From SAR202 cluster bacterium bin16 (GTDB lineage Bacteria > Chloroflexota > Dehalococcoidia > Lucifugimonadales > Australimonadaceae), in contig MPMJ01000006.1 in the NCBI GenBank assembly GCA_002238425.1, forward strand, positions 1 through 64,000: a stretch of DNA of 64,000 nt. Direction: 5' to 3'. The notes beneath the pieces are model-generated. The model was not told the DNA's origin, did no database searches, and worked only from the letters and a program-made list of their open reading frames with translations. Made by a program: the position numbers and the translations under genes. Shown here piece by piece: positions 1 to 8,622 of this stretch (positions are counted from its first letter, which is position 1; each line of letters starts with the position of its first letter).

Positions 1-653
1 TGTATCTCCTTCAGCAGGTTGAGGTACTGCGCCTGTATCGTCACGTCCAGCGCCGTCGTCGGCTCGTCCGCGATGAGCAGCCGCGGCTGGCTCTCGATGG
101 GGATGCCGCCCGCGACCCGCCGCTTCATGCCGCCGCTCATCTGGTGCGGGAAGTCGGAGAGCCGCCGCTCCGGCGCGGCGACGCGCATCATGCGCAGCAC
201 TTCCATCGCCCGCTCCCTGACCGACTGCCTGCTCCTGCGGCCGCCGTTCCGGTTGCCGTGCGCCGCGATCGACTCCGTAAGTTGGTTGCCGATGGTGAAC
301 ACCGGGTTCAGCGCCGTCTGCGGGTCCTGCAGGATCATGGATATCTTGCGCCCGCGCATCTGCCGAACGTCCGACATCCGCATCCGCACGACGTCGTCGC
401 CGTCCAGCAGGATGCGCCCGCCCACGATGCGCGCGGCCTCCGGCAGCAAACGCAGCAGCGACAGCGCGGTCATGCTCTTGCCGGAGCCGGACTCCCCCAC
501 GAGCCCGAGCGTCTCGCCCTGGCGTATCTGGAAACTCACGCCGTCGACCGCGCGCGTCACCCCCCACTTCGTGAAGAGGTGCGTCTGGAGTTCCTGCACG
601 TCGAGAACGACGTTGCCGCCACCCTGCCCTGTGCTGCTCGCCGTCTCGGTCAA
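1..653 (-). CDS. Peptide/nickel ABC transporter ATP-binding protein (DppD/OppD-like), partial
   Basis: The reverse strand reads an ABC ATPase that runs off the left edge, so its C-terminus is missing and it is absent from the ORF track. Walker A (GESGSGKS), a Q-loop (ILQDP), a signature-like MSGGMKRR and Walker B (LLIADEPTTALD) appear in order. The protein would energise import of peptides or similar solutes at the cytoplasmic face of the membrane. I chose the TTG at 653 because GAGGAG lies six bases upstream and no ATG lies between it and Walker A. The signature has M where Q is usual (SGGQ). It is separated from the dppABC-like genes to the right by a Rieske gene and is probably part of another operon extending leftward. 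Family call is firm; substrate is unknown. Confidence 0.85.
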   Translation of the reverse strand, partial: MTETASSTGQGGGNVVLDVQELQTHLFTKWGVTRAVDGVSFQIRQGETLGLVGESGSGKSMTALSLLRLLPEAARIVGGRILLDGDDVVRMRMSDVRQMRGRKISMILQDPQTALNPVFTIGNQLTESIAAHGNRNGGRRSRQSVRERAMEVLRMMRVAAPERRLSDFPHQMSGGMKRRVAGGIPIESQPRLLIADEPTTALDVTIQAQYLNLLKEI

Positions 654-888
654 TCCTTGCTCCTCACTCTTGCAGCCCAGAGTAGAGCCTCGTCATTCCC
701 GCACAGGCGGGAATCCAAGCGACGGCAGGTCGCACATGCGCAGCAGCGCACGCCGCCCATGTGGAAGATGTCATGTCGAACGGAGCGTGGCATCCCTTAC
801 TTGTCATGCTGAGCGGAGTGCAGCGGAGTCCGCGCTTCAGCGCGCAAGTATCCTCTCGGGGAAACGTTGCCATACCGCCGCGCGCCGC
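654..888. repeat. Intergenic stretch made of dispersed palindromic repeats
   Basis: No gene is seen. The stretch holds a CATTCCCGC/GCGGGAAT palindrome near 693-713 and a second-family element near 800-850 (CATGCTGAGCGGAGTG), both recurring between many other genes in this window. Small ORFs called here are shadows of the repeats. Confidence 0.7.
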
Positions 889-2200
889 TCACGCCACCCC
901 GACCGCAAACCGCTCTTCCAGCGGACGCTCGACCTTCCACGGACTGTCCACAGGCTGCACGTAAGCGTCGGAGCGGATCAACTCGTAGTCGCCCTGCTCC
1001 CACACGCCCGGCGGCTCGACGCCCTCTTCCGCAAGCGCGATGGCAGCCTTGATGTACAGCTTGCGCGCCTTGATGATGGCCGCGTCCGTCGTGCCGAGGT
1101 GCTCGATGGTGCGGTCGACGATGGGGCCCATGCTCTCCTGCACCGCGTTGTCCTGAACGAACAGCCCGCGGATGCCGGACCAGCTCTCCTTCTTCATCAG
1201 TTCGCGGTCCTGCAGCCACATGTTCTGCGGCCCGGCGTACTTCACGAACGTCTTGGGGTCGAACGCGTAGTAGCCCCGGTACTCCTTCAACTGCTCCTTC
1301 AGCTCGTCGGACATCGGCTTCGTCTCGTTGAAGCACACGTCCCACGCCCAGCAGGTGCCGTCGTCGCGGGGCACCCACATGTTCCAGATGCGGTTGTCCT
1401 CCCTCGAGAACGGTGGGTACGACGACGCCGGCATGATGTGGGGCGTTATCCGAACATAGTGCTTGGCCTCGTCCGGCCCCCTGCGTATCGAGGCGTACCG
1501 GAAGCCGTAGGCCGTCTCCTCTATATCCAGCTTCGGCCTCGTGTCGTTGAACATGAGGTTGTTGCCGCTCTGTGCGCCGGGCGCAACCATCGGCCCCTCG
1601 GCACTGTTGTGCAGGAACGACGCGTGCACCGTGTCGATGCCGCCCTCCAGGCTCTGCAGCCAGTTCGCGTCCTGTATCCACTTCGCCATGATGCGGTTCG
1701 AGTCCGGCACCGTCGTCCAGTAGTAGAAGGGGAACGGCGGCTCGCTCTCCCGAGCGCCCCTGTAAACCCCCCACCCGCCCCCCGGCCCCCCCACCGCCGT
1801 CGCCCCCCCCCGCGCCTCCGTGCTCCCGCACCGCGTACGCCCCCGCCCGCACCTTGTTGCGGAAACCGCTCTCCACCGGCTCGGTCGGCATGTCGACGCA
1901 CTGGCCGTTGACGTCGAACTTCCAGCCGTGGTAGAGGCAGCGCAGGCCGTCGTATTCGTTCCGTCCGAGCGCGAGCGATACTCCGCGGTGCGGGCAGTAT
2001 TCGGAGAGAACGCCCACCTCGCCGCTCGTGTCGCGGAAGGCGACCAGGTCCTCGTTCAGCAGGCGGAAGCGCACCGGAGCGCCATCTGCCTCCAGTTCGT
2101 CGGAGATCAGCGCGGGCAACCAGTAGCGGCGGAAAAGCGCGCCCATCAGCGTGCCCCTGCCCGTGCGGGTGATGAGCTCGTTGTCAGCGTGGCTCAACAT
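889..2200 (-). CDS. Rieske [2Fe-2S] aromatic-ring oxygenase large subunit, frameshifted
   Basis: The N-terminal half (start ATG at 2200, SD AAGGAGG) carries the Rieske cluster ligands in CPHRG (C69, H71) and CLYHGW (C88, H91). The C-terminal half continues in another frame from about 1794 down to 889 and includes the mononuclear-iron region (NWLQSLEGGIDTVHASFLH). Such enzymes insert oxygen into aromatic or related substrates in the cytoplasm, fed electrons by a reductase not seen here. The two halves join through a G-rich low-complexity tract at about 1745-1835 where the paralogues at 10.5 and 47.9 kb have a VWAYLG-like segment. The tract looks like repeated, G-biased copies of that segment, so the break may be a sequence artefact rather than a true pseudogene. 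It is divergent from the transporter operon at 2347. Confidence 0.8.
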
Positions 2201-2346
2201 GCGGCGCCTCCTTGTTCCCTCTCGTTGGCGTGACCGAACTCGCTCTGCGTATAATGCGCCCGGCTCTTGCAGCCGTGCCCCTCAATCTTAACGAGGCCAC
2301 ACGGTTTCGCAACAGCATACGCTTATACGCGAATAGGGGAGGCGTC

Positions 2347-4281
2347 GTGCGCACGGTCAGGAATCACACTCGTTTACTCATAGTGGTGGCGCTCAGCATG
2401 CTGCTCGCCTTGGTCGGCGCGGCATGTAGCGGCGACGACCCCGACCCCACCGCGACGCCGACGCCGACCAGCCCGCGGGCCGCCCCCCCCCCCCCCCCCG
2501 CCACCCCGCCCCCGCCCGCCCCGCCGGCCCCGTCCGGCACGACGCCTGACGCTCCTGCGCCCGACCCGACGGCCACCCCCGTCCCCGAAGCGATGGGACC
2601 TGCGGTCGACCGCGTCATCATGGCCGTTGCGTCGCCGACCGACTTCAGCAACATCCGGCGCATCCCCGGCCAGGCCAGCAACTGGTACATCCGGCCGCAC
2701 TACGAGTACCTCGTCGGCTTCGCCAAGACGAACGGCGAGTACGTGCCCCAGCTCGCCACCGAGTGGAACCTCGAGCCGGACGGCCACTCGTGGCGGTTCA
2801 AACTGCGCGAGGGCGTGCAGTTCCACAACGGCCACGGCGAGTTCACCGCCGAGGACGTACGCTTCTCCTGGCTCATGAACATCCTGCCCGACGACGTCGG
2901 CAGCGAGGCCCGAACGATGCGCGTTATCGTCACCGACGTCGAGATCGTCGGCCCCTACGAGGTCATCTTCCACACCACGGCCCCGAACGCCGACGTCTTC
3001 GAGGTCATCTCGGAGATCCAGGGCGGCATGGAGATCGCCAGCAAGGCGGACTTCCTCGCGCGCGGGCCCGGCCTGCTCTCAGCCAGGCAGTCCTCCGAGT
3101 GGGCCAACTACGAGGAAGACCCGCGCCTCGCCGAACTCGTCGATGGACGCGACCCGCTCGGAGACGAGGTCCCGCTGGCAGGCACCGGCCCCTACACCAT
3201 CGTCTCCATGGACGAGCAGACCGGCGTCGTCTACGAACGCGTGGAAGACCACTGGCGCGACACGCCCGACTTCCCCGAGTTCGAGTTCCAGTTCATCAAC
3301 GAGGCATCCACCCGCCACGCGAAGCTGGTCTCGGGCGAGGTGCACTTGGCCAAGCTGCCGGAGGAGCTGCTGGTGGACGCGGAGGAACGCGGCTACGTCA
3401 CCTTCACGGCCCAGGTGCCCGCGGCGCGCTACTTCCTCGCATGGCAAGGGGTCTACGTCCCGGCAGGGCCGAACGTCGCGAACGACCGCCACGGCGAGTG
3501 GAGCGGCGAGCTTGCCCAGAAGGAGTTCCCGGCCTACCCCAACACGCCGCTCGCCAACCTGAACGTCCGTAAGGCGCTCAACAAGGCGATAGACCGCGAG
3601 GCGCTCAACGACGCGTTCTTCGCGGGCAAGGGCCTCACGATGTTCAAGAACCACTACCTGCCCAACAACGCGCAGCGCGTGGGCTGGAACCCGGAGTGGG
3701 AGACCCGCTTCGGTGACGAGTACGGCTACGACGAGGACGCCGCCAGGGCGCTCCTCGGGCAGGGCCTGCAGGAGCTCGGTATCGACGAACTGCAGACGAC
3801 GATCCAGCTCACCGTTCAGCCCGCCGTACCCGCCGGTGTGGACGTGATGCAGGCCATCGCCAACTACTGGCGCGAGATCGGCGTTGATGTCATCGAGCAG
3901 CAGGCCGACCCCGTCGAGTACCGCACCAAGCAGCGCGAGATGCGCTGGGACAACCACGTCGTGCCGATCGCAACGAGCGGCGCGCAGCTGGTGACGGTGC
4001 AGGTGTACGGCAGCTCCATCATCCCGGTGCTCTACATCGGACTCCAGGACCCGGACGCCGAGGCGCTGATGCGCGAGGCCCTCAACACCAACACGCCACA
4101 GGACCGTGACGACCTCCTGCGGGAGATCGGCGACTTGTACTACAACCTCCACCAGGACATCCCGCTCTTCTACCTGCCCAACGAGGTTGTCGCAGACCCT
4201 GACGTCGTCGCCGACTTCATCTACTCCGGCATGGTCTCCGGGGCGCCGATCGACCACCTCGAAGGCGCCGTCGCCAAGTAA
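2347..4281 (+). CDS. Peptide ABC transporter substrate-binding lipoprotein (SBP family 5)
   Basis: The protein has a lipoprotein signal (hydrophobic LLIVVALSMLLALVGAAC with lipobox Cys), a Pro/Thr/Ala-rich spacer, then a family 5 solute-binding domain (e.g. LATEWNLEPDGHSWRFKLR, VRKALNKAIDREAL). It would sit outside the membrane and deliver peptides or other oligomeric solutes to the permeases at 5963 and 6897. I chose GTG 2347 rather than the ORF-track start at 2212: it follows GGGAGG and gives a proper signal peptide, whereas the longer form adds about 45 residues with no leader character. The spacer contains an almost pure C tract (2480-2500) that may be miscalled. The gene ends in a hairpin, so the downstream genes may be read less strongly. 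Confidence 0.88.
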   Translation: MRTVRNHTRLLIVVALSMLLALVGAACSGDDPDPTATPTPTSPRAAPPPPPATPPPPAPPAPSGTTPDAPAPDPTATPVPEAMGPAVDRVIMAVASPTDFSNIRRIPGQASNWYIRPHYEYLVGFAKTNGEYVPQLATEWNLEPDGHSWRFKLREGVQFHNGHGEFTAEDVRFSWLMNILPDDVGSEARTMRVIVTDVEIVGPYEVIFHTTAPNADVFEVISEIQGGMEIASKADFLARGPGLLSARQSSEWANYEEDPRLAELVDGRDPLGDEVPLAGTGPYTIVSMDEQTGVVYERVEDHWRDTPDFPEFEFQFINEASTRHAKLVSGEVHLAKLPEELLVDAEERGYVTFTAQVPAARYFLAWQGVYVPAGPNVANDRHGEWSGELAQKEFPAYPNTPLANLNVRKALNKAIDREALNDAFFAGKGLTMFKNHYLPNNAQRVGWNPEWETRFGDEYGYDEDAARALLGQGLQELGIDELQTTIQLTVQPAVPAGVDVMQAIANYWREIGVDVIEQQADPVEYRTKQREMRWDNHVVPIATSGAQLVTVQVYGSSIIPVLYIGLQDPDAEALMREALNTNTPQDRDDLLREIGDLYYNLHQDIPLFYLPNEVVADPDVVADFIYSGMVSGAPIDHLEGAVAK

Positions 4282-4290
4282 CGACCTATC

Positions 4291-4318
4291 GGGCGGGCTC
4301 CAGGAATGGAGCCCGCCC
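4291..4318 (+). terminator. Hairpin after the binding-protein gene
   Basis: An 11-bp perfect stem (GGGCGGGCTCC / GGAGCCCGCCC) with a 6-nt loop lies ten bases after the stop codon. There is no U tract, so it may act as an mRNA-stabilising or partial termination structure. Confidence 0.6.
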
Positions 4319-4644
4319 CACGGCCTGATCGGACGTAGGGGCGGCTCGCGAGCCGCCCCTTTGCCTGCTCCCCTCTCCCTTGAGGAGACCCTTGCACAAT
4401 TATCGTCCCGCTCATGGTGAGCTTGTCGAACCACGGGGCAGCCTGCGGGATGAGGGAGCGCAGAGGGGGAATCCCCTCTGCCGGGGGCGTGGGGGTGTCC
4501 CCCACAACATCCCGGGCGGGTGGATGGGAAAAACCGCGCTGCGCTGAGGGCAGTTACGCAAGGGTTCCTCGATGGGAAGCGTTAGTATGGGGGCGAACCA
4601 GGGGCGGAGCGCATTGGGAGGCCCCCCCGCACAGGAGGTGCCAC
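4319..4644. repeat. Intergenic repeats, including a 24-bp perfect palindrome
   Basis: Contains the palindrome at 4337-4360 (AGGGGCGGCTCGCG and its complement), a member of a family seen again at 7801, 14195 and 41794, and a CTCATGGTGAGCTTGTCGAA element at about 4412. No gene is supported here; the ORF track extends the next gene into this region only because no stop intervenes. Confidence 0.65.
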
Positions 4645-5589
4645 ATGGCCGAACAGGACCCCGCCGGCGAAGCAGCCTACGAAAAGACCATCAAGGACCC
4701 CACACCCCTCGACCCCGATGTCGCCGCAGCGCGGCTCAGGGAGGTGAAGCGCATCTTCGACGAGCAGGGCGTCAACTTCTGGCTCGGCTCGGGCACCCTC
4801 CTGGGCGCTGTGCGCGAAGGGCGATTCATCCCCTGGGACGATGAGATGGACACGGCGGGCGTCATCGGGATGCACGGCCTCGACATGGAAACCATCTACC
4901 GCGTCGGGGAAGCGTTCCGGTCGCACGGCTTCTACCCGCGCATCAAGCCCAACGTCCGCCACGTCAGCGTGGCCCTCATCAAGGACGGCATCCGCACGGA
5001 CTGGACGTGCCACAAGATCATCAACGGCAGGGCGTACGAGTTCCCCGGCGTCGAGCTGCCCCTGCACCTGTTCGAGACCCTCGGAGAGATCGAGTTCATC
5101 GGCGAGCGCTTCCGCACCCCCAACCCGCCCGAGGAATACCTGCGCCGCAAGTACGGCCCCGACTGGCAGACGCCCAAGGGTCCCGGCTTCGAGTCCGACG
5201 TCGTCGGAGAGGTCGCGAGCGACGCGCTGCTGGACCCCGGACCCCGACTCCTGCGCAAGCTCTCCCTCGGCCTCCTGCCGCGCCCCAACGTCAGCGTGCA
5301 GGTCTTCGACCGCGACGGCGGTCCCGTAGCCGGCGCAGAAGTAGCCGTCGCCGGCCTCGGCCGCTCGAGGACCAACGCGCATGGCGCCGCACGGCTCTAC
5401 GTGCCCGGCTTCGCCTGCTACGCCATGACCGTCACATACCCCGGCCACCGCGAACTCCTGTACGAGGAGTTCCTCACCCCCAACGCCGCCTACACCTACC
5501 ACCCCGGCCCCATCGTCACCCCGGAAGAACACTACAAAGCCGGCGTCCGCGCCATGGCCCTCGAACGGAAAGAGGACGCCAAGGGGTAA
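4645..5589 (+). CDS. LicD-family phosphotransferase-like protein with C-terminal beta-sandwich-like domain
   Basis: ATG 4645 follows AGGAGGTG; the ORF-track start at 4414 lies in repeat DNA. Residues about 45-69 hold the LicD/fukutin nucleotidyltransferase signature (GSGTLLGAVREGRFIPWDDE), including the paired acidic residues. LicD proteins transfer phosphocholine or similar groups to cell-surface glycans. Residues about 205-290 (VQVFDRDGGPVAGAEVAV...) resemble a carboxypeptidase-regulatory-like beta-sandwich, unusual in LicD proteins. It sits between the binding protein and the two permeases of a peptide transporter, an odd position. There is no signal peptide. Family assignment rests on the motif; the acceptor is unknown. 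Confidence 0.75.
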   Translation: MAEQDPAGEAAYEKTIKDPTPLDPDVAAARLREVKRIFDEQGVNFWLGSGTLLGAVREGRFIPWDDEMDTAGVIGMHGLDMETIYRVGEAFRSHGFYPRIKPNVRHVSVALIKDGIRTDWTCHKIINGRAYEFPGVELPLHLFETLGEIEFIGERFRTPNPPEEYLRRKYGPDWQTPKGPGFESDVVGEVASDALLDPGPRLLRKLSLGLLPRPNVSVQVFDRDGGPVAGAEVAVAGLGRSRTNAHGAARLYVPGFACYAMTVTYPGHRELLYEEFLTPNAAYTYHPGPIVTPEEHYKAGVRAMALERKEDAKG

Positions 5590-5962
5590 GCCTCCCGTCG
5601 TTCCTGCCTTCGCAGGAACCCCGCAGCCCTCCGGGGTGGACGCAGGGAGGGCCTTGTCATGTTGAGCGGAGCCGAAGGCGGAGTCGAAACATCTCTCAGG
5701 AAGGTTCCGCTCATGGTGAGCCTGTCGAACCATCCTGCGCAGGCAAGAACCTCACAGCCCTAGCACTGGTCGCCCGCCGCTCTTGCCTCCCTACCCACGC
5801 CCGACTAGGATGAACCCCCCTCTCTGAGAGGCCCGCGGGCACCACTTGGAGCATCCCCTATGGATGCCTCAAAGCAGGGGCGCAGAGGGGCAAGACCCGC
5901 TCCCCGGGGCGGGGGGCAGTCAACAAGGACGACCCGCCAAGCAAGTCACGAAGAACGACTCG
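5590..5962. repeat. Repeat-rich intergenic DNA upstream of the permease genes
   Basis: Holds copies of three dispersed families: GTTCCTGCCTTCGCAGGAAC (about 5599), GTCATGTTGAGCGGAGCCGA (about 5656), and CTCATGGTGAGCCTGTCGAA (about 5711). No gene is seen; the ORF starting at 5846 enters the permease frame only by lack of stops. Confidence 0.6.
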
Positions 5963-6895
5963 ATGCAACGCTACATCATCATCAGGCTCTTCCAGGCGGT
6001 GCTCGCGCTCATCGGCGTGAGCATCATCGTCTTCACGCTCGTCCGCATCACGGGCAGCCCGATCGACGTGCTCGCGCCCGCCGACGCCACAGAGGAAGAC
6101 CTCAGACGCGTCGCAGCCCTCTGGGGCTTCGACAAACCGCTCTGGGAGCAGTACGTCTTGTTCGTCGGCAACGCGCTCCAACTGGACTTCGGCCCCTCCA
6201 TCAAGTTCCAGGGACAGAGCGCGATGAGCCTCATCGGCAACGCCATCCCCAACAGCCTGCAGCTCGCCGGCTTCGCGATGTTCGTCAGCGTGGTCATGGC
6301 GGTGCCCATCGGCGTCATCTCTGCGGTCAAGAAGGGCACGCCCATCGACATGATCGGCAAGCTAGTCGCCCTCCTGGGCCAGTCGCTGCCCCCCTTCTGG
6401 CTCGGCATCGTCCTCATCTGGATATTTTCAGTAAACCTGGGCTGGCTGCCCGTCTCCGGAAAGGGCGGCTTCACCCACATCATCCTGCCCGGCGTGGCGC
6501 TGGGCTGGTTCTCCGTGGCCGCCTTCATGCGCCTCACCCGCTCCGCGATGCTGAACGTCCTGGACAGCGAGTACGTGAAGTTCGCGCGCATCAAGGGCAC
6601 GCCGGAATGGAGGGTCATCTGGAAGCACGCGCTCAAGAACGCCGCGATCCCGCCGCTCACGCTGTTCGGCATCATCGCCGGCATCATGGTCACCGGCGTC
6701 GTCACGCTGGAGACCGTCTTCGCGTGGCCCGGCATCGGCCAGCTCGCCCTCACCTCGGTGAACGCCCGCGACTACTCCGTCGTGCAGGGGCTCGTCATCC
6801 TCATCTCCGCGATGTTCATCACCATCAACCTCGTCGTGGACATCCTCTACGCCTACATAGACCCGCGCGTCCGCTACGGCGGAGGGAGAGGCTGA
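5963..6895 (+). CDS. Peptide ABC transporter permease (DppB-like)
   Basis: Multi-pass inner-membrane permease of about 310 residues, starting MQRYIIIRLFQAVLALIGVS. The first membrane helix and the following periplasmic segment (PIDVLAPADATEEDLRRVAALWGFDKP) are typical of DppB/OppB. The EAA loop that contacts the ATPase is visible (EYVKFARIKGTPEWRVIWKH). I trimmed the ORF-track start (5846) because its first 39 residues come from repeat DNA. The stop is followed one base later by the start of the partner permease, so the two are translationally coupled. It works with the binding protein at 2347; the cognate ATPases are not in this operon. Confidence 0.9.
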   Translation: MQRYIIIRLFQAVLALIGVSIIVFTLVRITGSPIDVLAPADATEEDLRRVAALWGFDKPLWEQYVLFVGNALQLDFGPSIKFQGQSAMSLIGNAIPNSLQLAGFAMFVSVVMAVPIGVISAVKKGTPIDMIGKLVALLGQSLPPFWLGIVLIWIFSVNLGWLPVSGKGGFTHIILPGVALGWFSVAAFMRLTRSAMLNVLDSEYVKFARIKGTPEWRVIWKHALKNAAIPPLTLFGIIAGIMVTGVVTLETVFAWPGIGQLALTSVNARDYSVVQGLVILISAMFITINLVVDILYAYIDPRVRYGGGRG

Positions 6896-6896
6896 C

Positions 6897-7799
6897 ATGG
6901 CCGTCGCAACCTCCCCTGCCGCAATCGCACGCATCCCCGGGGCCCGGATCGTCGGGTGGGTCTGGACGTTCCTGCGCCGCTACCCGGTCATACCCGTCGC
7001 GGTGCTCCTCATCGTCCTCGTCATCCCCGCCCTCTTCGCCGAGCTCATCGCGCCGCACGACCCCATCGACGGCAACCTCCGAGCGCGACTGCTCCCGCCC
7101 GCATGGACCGACGGCGGCGATTGGAGCTACCCGCTCGGCAGCGACCGCCAGGGGCGCGATATCCTCAGCCGCATGATCTTCGGCGCGCGCACGGCGGCGC
7201 TCGTATCGCTCGCCGCGCTGGCCGTCGGCGGCATCATCGGCTCCGTGCTCGGCCTAGTCGCGGGCTACTTCGGGAGCTGGTGGGACCACATCATCATGCG
7301 GCTGGTCGACATCAACCTCTCGCTGCCGCTCATCCTGCTCGCGCTCGTGCTCGTCGTGCTGTTCGAGCCCGGCACGGCCACCACCGTCGCCGTCGTCGCG
7401 CTGCTGCTCTGGTCGCGCTACGCCCGCCAGGTGCGAGCGGAGGTGCTGACGCTCAAGGAGATGGACTTCGTCGCCCGCGCGCGCGTCGCGGGGGCCTCGA
7501 ACCTGCGCATCGTCTTCCGCCACATCCTCCCCAACGTCTTCAACACCATCATCGTCCTCGCGACGCTCCAGGTGGGGAACGTCATCCTGCTGGAGGCGTC
7601 GCTCAGCTTCCTCGGCGCGGGCATCCCGCCGCCGGACCCCGCGTGGGGCGTCATGGTCGCGGAGGGACGCGACTTCATCGTCACGTCGTGGTGGCTCTCG
7701 GTCATCCCCGGCCTCGCCATCATGTTCACAGTGCTCTCCATGAACCTCCTCGGCGACTGGCTCCGCGACTACCTCGACCCCAGGCTCCGCCAACTGTAG
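6897..7799 (+). CDS. Peptide ABC transporter permease (DppC-like)
   Basis: About 300 residues with an N-terminal membrane helix (IPVAVLLIVLVIPALFAELI), the DppC-type motif HDPIDGNLRARLLPP and LGSDRQGRDILSRMIFGAR, and an EAA loop (MDFVARARVAGASNLRIVFRH). It forms the heterodimeric channel with the preceding permease. ATG 6897 lies one base after the previous stop with GGAGGGAGAGG upstream, a clear operon arrangement. A dispersed palindrome starts at 7801, directly after the stop codon, and may serve as its transcript end. Confidence 0.9.
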   Translation: MAVATSPAAIARIPGARIVGWVWTFLRRYPVIPVAVLLIVLVIPALFAELIAPHDPIDGNLRARLLPPAWTDGGDWSYPLGSDRQGRDILSRMIFGARTAALVSLAALAVGGIIGSVLGLVAGYFGSWWDHIIMRLVDINLSLPLILLALVLVVLFEPGTATTVAVVALLLWSRYARQVRAEVLTLKEMDFVARARVAGASNLRIVFRHILPNVFNTIIVLATLQVGNVILLEASLSFLGAGIPPPDPAWGVMVAEGRDFIVTSWWLSVIPGLAIMFTVLSMNLLGDWLRDYLDPRLRQL

Positions 7800-7985
7800 A
7801 GGGGCGGTTCGCGAACCGCCCCCCTCGGGTCTCCACCCTTCACCGCTCATGGTGAGCCTGTCGAACCATCCTCCGAAGGCAGGACGCGCTTCAGCGCTCC
7901 CTCGCCCCCCTGCCTGCACGTGGGAGGTGCGAATCGGGGCGCCTACCACGGGCTGACGCCAGGTGGTCACGCTATCCTCTCGCGC
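7800..7985. repeat. Intergenic palindromes after the permease operon
   Basis: A perfect palindrome GGGGCGGTTCGCGAACCGCC at 7801-7822 is followed by the CTCATGGTGAGCCTGTCGAA element at about 7848. The first could act as a transcription end for the operon and for the convergent gene at 7986. Confidence 0.6.
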
Positions 7986-8303
7986 TCAGATGGAGACTTC
8001 CCTCACCTCTCCCGGCCGCGCCTCGGCAACGGCGGCGCGGATATCGTCGATGCGAAGCCGGACGTAGGGCCATGCCGTTCTGAGCAGAACGATGATGGCC
8101 AGTCTTCTGCCTGAGAGATTCTGCTGATGCCTGATGCTCTGGTCGGTGGTGATCAGGACTTCGTAGCCCTCCTGTTCGGCCTTGTCCAGCAGGTCTCCGT
8201 TGAGAAGGCTGTCCCACCCTTTCTCTGCCGCCGTATCGATCGTGTGTCCGTGGAGGTCCCGCCTGAGAGGCACGGGCGTTCCGTGATCAAACAGTATCTT
8301 CAA
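7986..8303 (-). CDS. DUF5615 family PIN-like toxin
   Basis: A 105-residue protein opening MKILFDHGTPVPLRR with the ITTDQS motif near the middle, matching the DUF5615 PIN-like group that pairs with DUF433 antitoxins. PIN-like proteins are usually ribonucleases with conserved acidic residues; D6 and the D of TTDQS are candidates here. Its start overlaps the last 17 bases of the antitoxin gene upstream, showing coupling. Toxin activity is inferred from family pairing. Confidence 0.78.
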   Translation of the reverse strand: MKILFDHGTPVPLRRDLHGHTIDTAAEKGWDSLLNGDLLDKAEQEGYEVLITTDQSIRHQQNLSGRRLAIIVLLRTAWPYVRLRIDDIRAAVAEARPGEVREVSI

Positions 8304-8535
8304 GACTGCTCGCGAGTACGGGCACTTTCAGGGAGTTGGCCGCGTGCTGAAGAACGGCCCTGACCTTCCATTCGTCCACCGGATGGAACCATTCCAAGAA
8401 TTCCTCTACGGTGGCGCCGCTTTCCAGGTTCTCGAACAGGGCGGACACGGGTAGCCTGGTGCCGGTGAAGACCCACGCTCCACTGAGCTTGCCGGGCACG
8501 CTTTCTACCGCCGGGCACTTCTCCCAGTCGGTCAT
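8287..8535 (-). CDS. DUF433 family antitoxin
   Basis: I chose ATG 8535 (SD GAGGTG, seven bases away) rather than 8598. The 82-residue protein has the DUF433 pattern: a VFTGTRLPVSALFENLESG segment then TVEEFLEWFHPVDEWKVRAVL, a winged-helix-like DNA-binding fold common in antitoxins. It precedes and overlaps the DUF5615 toxin, the standard order for this module. It probably autoregulates the pair. Confidence 0.78.
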   Translation of the reverse strand: MTDWEKCPAVESVPGKLSGAWVFTGTRLPVSALFENLESGATVEEFLEWFHPVDEWKVRAVLQHAANSLKVPVLASSLEDTV

Positions 8536-8622
8536 ACGTTCACCTCGATTCCTGCCGCCCTTCCGATCGTTCGTCAGCTCACAGGAGCCAGCACCCATTT
8601 TCCTCCGGCAGACTGCCTGCGT

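Noticed and set aside
19-1911. 630-residue plus-strand ORF and several other long ORFs opposite real genes
   Set aside because: Shadow frames of GC-rich genes; the minus strand carries recognisable ABC ATPase and Rieske motifs, while the plus frame is Arg/Pro-rich without domain signs.
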